Shown: positions 21,769-24,345 of the stretch, piece after piece
How positions within the stretch are numbered: position 1 is the stretch's first letter
Layout: the number at the start of each line of letters is the position of its first letter
Assembly: GCA_004000625.1 (NCBI GenBank)
Contig: SAUS01000040.1
Span: forward strand, 1 to 24,345
Direction of reading: 5' to 3'
From: Candidatus Cibiobacter qucibialis
Lineage (GTDB): Bacteria; Bacillota; Clostridia; Oscillospirales; Ruminococcaceae
DNA length: 24,345 bases
Position numbers and translations under genes: made by a program
The notes under the pieces: generated by a model
The model's input: only the letters and a program-made list of their open reading frames with translations
Told to the model about the DNA's origin: nothing
Database searches by the model: none

Positions 21769-21798
21769 GCCGTTAGGCGGGAATTGTGCGGTGCTGCC
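21627..21798 (+). mobile_element. 172-bp MITE (copy 6), inside element remnants
   Basis: A full forward copy flanked by TTAA on both sides. It has cut both the small + strand ORF on its left and the transposase remnant on its right. It differs from copy 2 at only a few positions (for example GAGGTACGGCAG and GATGCCATG). Confidence 0.93.
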
Positions 21799-21920
21799 TT
21801 AAGTCTTACCCATTGCGTAGCGCATGTCAGACCTCTCATGTGGGTATAGCGCATGGCGAGCTTGTCTTTTGCATCTGCAAAGACAAGCTCAATTGTTTCC
21901 TTGCGTTTTTCGTAAATTAA
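21799..21920 (-). pseudogene. IS1182-family transposase C-terminal remnant
   Basis: The minus strand encodes IYEKRKETIELVFADAKDKL followed by AMRYTHMRGLTCATQWVRLK, then enters the MITE. The RKETIExVFADAKxxxxxRYT motif is the end of the DDE domain of IS1182-type transposases, with the catalytic Glu in KETIE. Only about 40 residues remain, and no start or N-terminal domain is present; the MITE removed or displaced the last residues. Together with the integrase stub this marks decayed mobile DNA. Confidence 0.8.
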
Positions 21921-21957
21921 ACACTTTTTAACGAATAGAGCGGCGTTCCAAAAGCAG

Positions 21958-22383
21958 TTATTCCATCCGCCCATCGCCAGCCATCAGGGCGGTCATTTCT
22001 TCAATGCGTTCCAAGGGGAACGGCGGCTCACAAAGCGGCTTCATGGCAATGCTCATCAGTTTCATGGGGTTATCGTCTGCAGCTAGCCGGTTGGAATTGA
22101 GCTTACCGCAGCGTTTGCAGCGGTGGATAATTGCCCATTCGCCGCCTTTGCGCACCCAGACGGCAATCGGCTCCATGATGCCGCCGCAGTCGGCTGCGCG
22201 GTCGCCAGGCTCTTCGTCTATATGAAGACTAGACAGGCAGTTGGGACAATGGTTGCGGTGCCTACTGCCCGCATCCTGCGGCGTACACAACCGACCGCAG
22301 ACTTTGCAGGTAAAGCTGTCAGTACAATTATGGGTTTTATAGTAACATTTTTCAAAAGTTTTGCGTTTGTTTTCACGGTTCAT
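21958..22383 (-). CDS. RNHCP domain protein
   Basis: This 141-residue soluble protein carries the RNHCP motif itself (SRHRNHCPNCLSS) between zinc-ribbon pairs: CKVCGRLC upstream and HRCKRCGKLNSNRLAADDNP downstream. With at least eight Cys and several His it should hold two zinc ions, but the family function is unknown. ATG 22383 follows AGGAGG with 8-bp spacing. That ribosome binding site can be masked by an upstream sequence in a leader that can also form a pseudoknot, suggesting translational control. It ends 38 bp before the IS1182 remnant. Proteins of this family are often found in and near integrative elements in Firmicutes. Confidence 0.9.
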   Translation of the reverse strand: MNRENKRKTFEKCYYKTHNCTDSFTCKVCGRLCTPQDAGSRHRNHCPNCLSSLHIDEEPGDRAADCGGIMEPIAVWVRKGGEWAIIHRCKRCGKLNSNRLAADDNPMKLMSIAMKPLCEPPFPLERIEEMTALMAGDGRME

Positions 22384-22391
22384 GTTGTAAT

Positions 22392-22471
22392 CCTCCTGAA
22401 GTTTTGTGGTAAAGCAACTTCGGGAGGAATGGCTTGTGGATGCAGCCAGACCTCCCGGTCAGCCCACAAGC
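22392..22471 (-). promoter_or_regulatory. Leader RNA with ribosome binding site masking and pseudoknot potential
   Basis: Reading the minus-strand RNA from 22471: GCTTGTGG pairs with CCACAAGC (22439-22432) around a loop holding a GACC-GGGA-GGTC hairpin with CGGGAGG (22457-22451). Next comes CCTCCCGAAGTT (22427-22416), which pairs with AACTTCAGGAGG (22403-22392), the latter holding the ribosome binding site of the RNHCP gene. The CCTCCCG part could instead pair with the loop CGGGAGG and free the ribosome binding site. I see no T tract, so control would be of translation. Confidence 0.6.
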
Positions 22472-22586
22472 TTCAGTGCAAATAATTTCAGTTTCAAAAA
22501 AATCTCCGTTTCTGTTTTTCAAATAAGAAAAAGCAAATTTGGGATAATAGATGCAGTGCGTTTTCCTTTAAGATACAGCTCGATAT

Positions 22587-23000
22587 TCAGCGGAGCAGGA
22601 ACCGCGCAACTTCCATCACGACAATTTTTAAAACGATGCCGCCGGACATCAGATAAAACCAGAACTGGCGCATCTGCTGCGTTTTGACAATCGGTGTTGC
22701 AATCGCGGCCAAAAGGATCAGGAACGCCCCAATACAGCCAATGATTGTGGGAATGCTGACAAGTGCGAAAAGGCCAGGCGCACAGCTGCCATCAATGGCG
22801 CACTGCACCGTTTTATCCAGCCCGTCCCGCGTTGCCGCAAAACAGCAGATAACCAATCCAAATGCAAACAAAAATGCAGTTCTGCGCCCCCAATACAGGA
22901 TGCTGGCGCGGCTCCATACCGAATAGCCGATGAAACCCAGCAGCGCAAGAACCATGACTGTTGTAATGGTTGTTACCGTGTTCCCGAAATAAAGCTTCAT
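22587..23000 (-). CDS. Four-helix membrane protein of unknown function
   Basis: The 137-residue product has four hydrophobic segments: about residues 10-28 (TTITTVMVLALLGFIGYSV), 41-57 (AFLFAFGLVICCFAATR), 72-103 (GLFALVSIPTIIGCIGAFLILLAAIATPIV) and 111-132 (FWFYLMSGGIVLKIVVMEVARF). I do not recognise the family. The frame is open to 23042, but AGGAGGT eight bases before ATG 23000 is near-perfect. It lies behind the tetR-KTR pair and just 19 bp after an intrinsic terminator of that pair, so it is expressed by read-through or from a hidden promoter. The loop with CAIDGSCAP (about 65-73) holds two Cys that could form a disulphide outside the cell. Confidence 0.8.
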   Translation of the reverse strand: MKLYFGNTVTTITTVMVLALLGFIGYSVWSRASILYWGRRTAFLFAFGLVICCFAATRDGLDKTVQCAIDGSCAPGLFALVSIPTIIGCIGAFLILLAAIATPIVKTQQMRQFWFYLMSGGIVLKIVVMEVARFLLR

Positions 23001-23018
23001 ATCAATACCTCCTATAAC

Positions 23019-23065
23019 AAAAAGACGCCGTGCGAACCACAAACTTTGTGGTCAGCACTGCGTCT
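23019..23065 (-). terminator. Terminator between KTR and membrane protein genes
   Basis: On the minus strand AGACGC, GTGC and ACCACAAA pair with TTTGTGGT, GCAC and GCGTCT with only two small bulges, followed by TTTTTG. The stem begins in the stop codon of the KTR gene. It should end most transcripts before the membrane protein gene, whose ribosome binding site is directly downstream. Confidence 0.88.
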
Positions 23066-23270
23066 ATGCGTCTGGCTGTAATACGGTTTGGTCTGTTTCA
23101 CAAATGCGGAGCGTGCTTACTTTGTAATTCTGCACGTTGATAATGCTTTCACGCCTGCACTTTGGGCAGAATAGGGGAAAGCTGCGCAGGACAGTATCCG
23201 GCAGCAGCCGTGCCCGCGTTTTGGAGCCGCAGGCGGGGCACAAAATCCAATGTTCTTTGTTTGAATTCAT
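23064..23270 (-). CDS. Cysteine-rich KTR domain protein
   Basis: This 68-residue protein has two CxxC pairs, ILCPACGSKTRARL and PLFCPKCRRESIINVQNYK, with the KTR signature after the first. It matches the small Cys_rich_KTR family, a zinc-ribbon protein frequent in conjugative transposons and gut Firmicutes; its function is not known. ATG 23270 overlaps the tetR stop (ATGA), so the two are translated together. Its stop codon lies at the base of the terminator hairpin. Nucleic-acid binding is a reasonable guess from the fold but not shown. Confidence 0.92.
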   Translation of the reverse strand: MNSNKEHWILCPACGSKTRARLLPDTVLRSFPLFCPKCRRESIINVQNYKVSTLRICETDQTVLQPDA

Positions 23271-23902
23271 GGTTCACCTCGCTTTATATTAAAGGTACGG
23301 AAAAACAGCCTTACATGGGCGTCCAGCTTTTCCAGGCATTCGGCCTCACGTTCCGGCTGGCGGTCACAAACGCTGAGAAGGGTAATGACCGGGGAGACGT
23401 ATTGAAGCGCCAACGTGTCGGGATCTTCTGCCCGCAGAATACCCAGTGAAATAAGGGTGCGGAAGATATCCGCATGATAGTCGATCATTCGGTCCACATA
23501 TCGCTGGGAATACAGTTCAGCCAGCTCTGGGGAACGAAACTGCTCTAGCGTCATCATCTGGCGAAATTGGCTGACGGTATGATCGTGCAGGGAGTAAAAG
23601 AAAATCTGACGAACCTTTTCAACCAACGCATCCTCTGAAATATGGGCGAACAGTGCAAAGTCCTGTTTGACATCCTGCACATGGATGGAAATTTCACCCG
23701 TGTCTTTTTCGTAATGGGCAGCAGTGCTCTCCACAATGGCATCAAAAATGGCCTGTTTGCTGGCAAAGTGGTTGTAGAGCGAGGGTGCCTTGACGCCAAC
23801 GGCCTTTGCAATTTCCCCCACGCTGACGGCATCATACCCCTTTGAGGCAAAAAGCTCCAGTGATTTTTCCAGGATACGCTGTTTGGTATCTTCCTGCTTC
23901 AT
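23267..23902 (-). CDS. TetR/AcrR family transcriptional regulator
   Basis: The 211-residue protein has a TetR N-terminus: KQRILEKSLELFASKGYDAVSVGEIAKAVGVKAPSLYNHFASKQAI, with the HTH at about residues 27-47. The C-terminal ligand domain is diverse (with LHDHTVSQFRQMMTLEQFRSPELAELYSQRYVD, a TetR_C pattern of clostridial regulators). ATG 23902 follows GAGGTTGG. A perfect CTAACG-N2-CGTTAG palindrome lies just upstream, between the -10 box and the start, so it should repress itself and its KTR partner. No transporter gene lies in the window to show a drug ligand. The ligand is unknown. Confidence 0.95.
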   Translation of the reverse strand: MKQEDTKQRILEKSLELFASKGYDAVSVGEIAKAVGVKAPSLYNHFASKQAIFDAIVESTAAHYEKDTGEISIHVQDVKQDFALFAHISEDALVEKVRQIFFYSLHDHTVSQFRQMMTLEQFRSPELAELYSQRYVDRMIDYHADIFRTLISLGILRAEDPDTLALQYVSPVITLLSVCDRQPEREAECLEKLDAHVRLFFRTFNIKRGEP

Positions 23903-23916
23903 ACCAACCTCGCTAA

Positions 23917-23930
23917 CTAACGTTCGTTAG
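23917..23930. promoter_or_regulatory. TetR operator
   Basis: CTAACGTTCGTTAG has perfect 6-bp arms with a 2-bp centre and lies 4 bp after the -10 box of the tetR promoter. An extra GCTAAC/GTTAGC pairing lies around it. This is a typical size and place for TetR-family autoregulation. Confidence 0.85.
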
Positions 23931-23934
23931 CTAT

Positions 23935-23963
23935 ACTATAATCAAAACAAAGCCGCTTGTCAA
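23935..23963 (-). promoter_or_regulatory. Promoter of the tetR-KTR unit
   Basis: On the minus strand TTGACA (23963-23958) and TATAGT (23940-23935) are 17 bp apart; both boxes are near consensus. The operator overlaps the transcription start. Confidence 0.92.
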
Positions 23964-24207
23964 GCTGTTTTTTGAAAAGGAGAAAAAATCTAAAAAAAGA
24001 ATAGAAAAGGCAACAGTTTATTTGCTTCCGGGGATGGAGGGAAAGAGCATAGGATGCAACATAATAAGAATAGCGATGCAAATGTAGAAATCCGCTGCGA
24101 GGCCCAGACAACAAAACGAGGGGGAAAACGTAACTGGAAAAGCCCGGCGAGTTGGATATCGGGAAGGAAAAAATCGAAAAAATGTGGAACAAAATGCAAG
24201 AAAGCCC
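23964..24207. other. Intergenic stretch with no recognised feature
   Basis: This AT- and purine-rich region between the tetR promoter and the tRNA-Gly promoter contains only short frames with no ribosome binding site or family likeness. I see no hairpin with a T tract, repeat or RNA gene in it. Confidence 0.5.
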
Positions 24208-24236
24208 TTGACTTTTTGGGAAAGGTCGGTTATAAT
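24208..24236 (+). promoter_or_regulatory. Promoter of tRNA-Gly
   Basis: TTGACT (24208-24213) and TATAAT (24231-24236) are 17 bp apart, 32 bp before the tRNA. The boxes are identical to those of the tRNA-Pro promoter. Confidence 0.92.
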
Positions 24237-24268
24237 AACAAACGTCGCTTGAAGCGATTGAAATCTGT

Positions 24269-24344
24269 GCGGCCGTAGCTCATCTGGTAGAGCGCCACCT
24301 TGCCAAGGTGGAGGTAGCGAGTTCGAGCCTCGTCGGCCGCTCCA
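24269..24344 (+). tRNA. tRNA-Gly (anticodon GCC)
   Basis: A 76-base cloverleaf with encoded CCA. The acceptor GCGGCCG pairs perfectly with CGGCCGC, the D stem GCTC with GAGC, the anticodon stem CCACC with GGTGG around the loop TTGCCAA, and the T stem GCGAG with CTCGT (one wobble). Anticodon GCC reads GGC and GGU. It ends one base before the window edge, so any further tRNAs in the same transcript are not visible. Confidence 0.96.
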
Positions 24345-24345
24345 T

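Noticed and set aside
7762..21798. Dispersed repeats as a CRISPR array
   Set aside because: The copies are kilobases apart, 172 bp long and have target duplications; there are no regular short repeats or spacers and no cas genes.
20940..21960. A second copy of the tRNA-Pro 3' end as an attachment site
   Set aside because: I looked for a repeat of the T arm and acceptor sequence in the following DNA and saw none, so the far end of the old element is not located.

Overview
The window reads as a chromosomal segment of a Gram-positive Clostridia bacterium, probably an Oscillospiraceae (Faecalibacterium/Gemmiger/Subdoligranulum-like) gut anaerobe. That placement is an inference. It rests on the order asp23-nusB-(TsaD-like)-xseA-xseB-ispA-yuiD-dxs-tlyA-nadK-argR-recN, AGGAGG-type ribosome binding sites, the DUF3793/flavodoxin/FeoAAB set, and the RNHCP and cysteine-rich KTR proteins. 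Nearly all genes in the first 20.7 kb are on the + strand; the main exception is a small HMA-domain gene.

Region 1 (350-11061) is a housekeeping operon of twelve tightly packed genes, many overlapping: an Asp23-family protein, antitermination (NusB), a TsaD-like paralogue, both exonuclease VII subunits, isoprenoid synthesis (farnesyl diphosphate synthase, Dxs), a YuiD-type membrane protein, TlyA, NAD kinase, the arginine repressor and RecN. It ends in a strong intrinsic terminator. Region 2 (11308-18475) is an iron-related block: DUF3793 protein and flavodoxin, a divergent copper-chaperone-like HMA protein, feoA-feoA-feoB plus a Cys-rich FeoB partner, then a DtxR-like/AraC-like regulator pair and a small DUF6110-like membrane protein. 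Four copies of the operator-like sequence TTAG-N6-CTAA flank the two iron promoters, which suggests one regulon. Region 3 (18565-20682) is a heavy-metal P-type ATPase whose membrane CPC motif is replaced by SCALKLS.

Region 4 (20882-24344) looks accessory. A tRNA-Pro(GGG) is followed by the C-terminal stub of a tyrosine integrase and the C-terminal stub of an IS1182-type transposase. Then come minus-strand genes for an RNHCP protein, a four-helix membrane protein, a Cys-rich KTR protein and a TetR repressor with its own operator. The window ends in tRNA-Gly(GCC). This part looks like the decayed remains of an integrated element.

Throughout the window lies a previously mobile 172-bp repeat with imperfect terminal inverted repeats and 4-bp target duplications: five full copies, one of them a 284-bp long form, and one partial copy at the left edge. 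It sits in gene junctions, including inside the housekeeping operon, on both sides of the DUF3793 gene, and between the feo genes and their terminator. The observations most worth checking are this MITE family and its long form, the TTAG-N6-CTAA iron regulon with its ligand-less DtxR-like protein, and a pseudoknot-capable leader RNA that can mask the ribosome binding site of the RNHCP gene.
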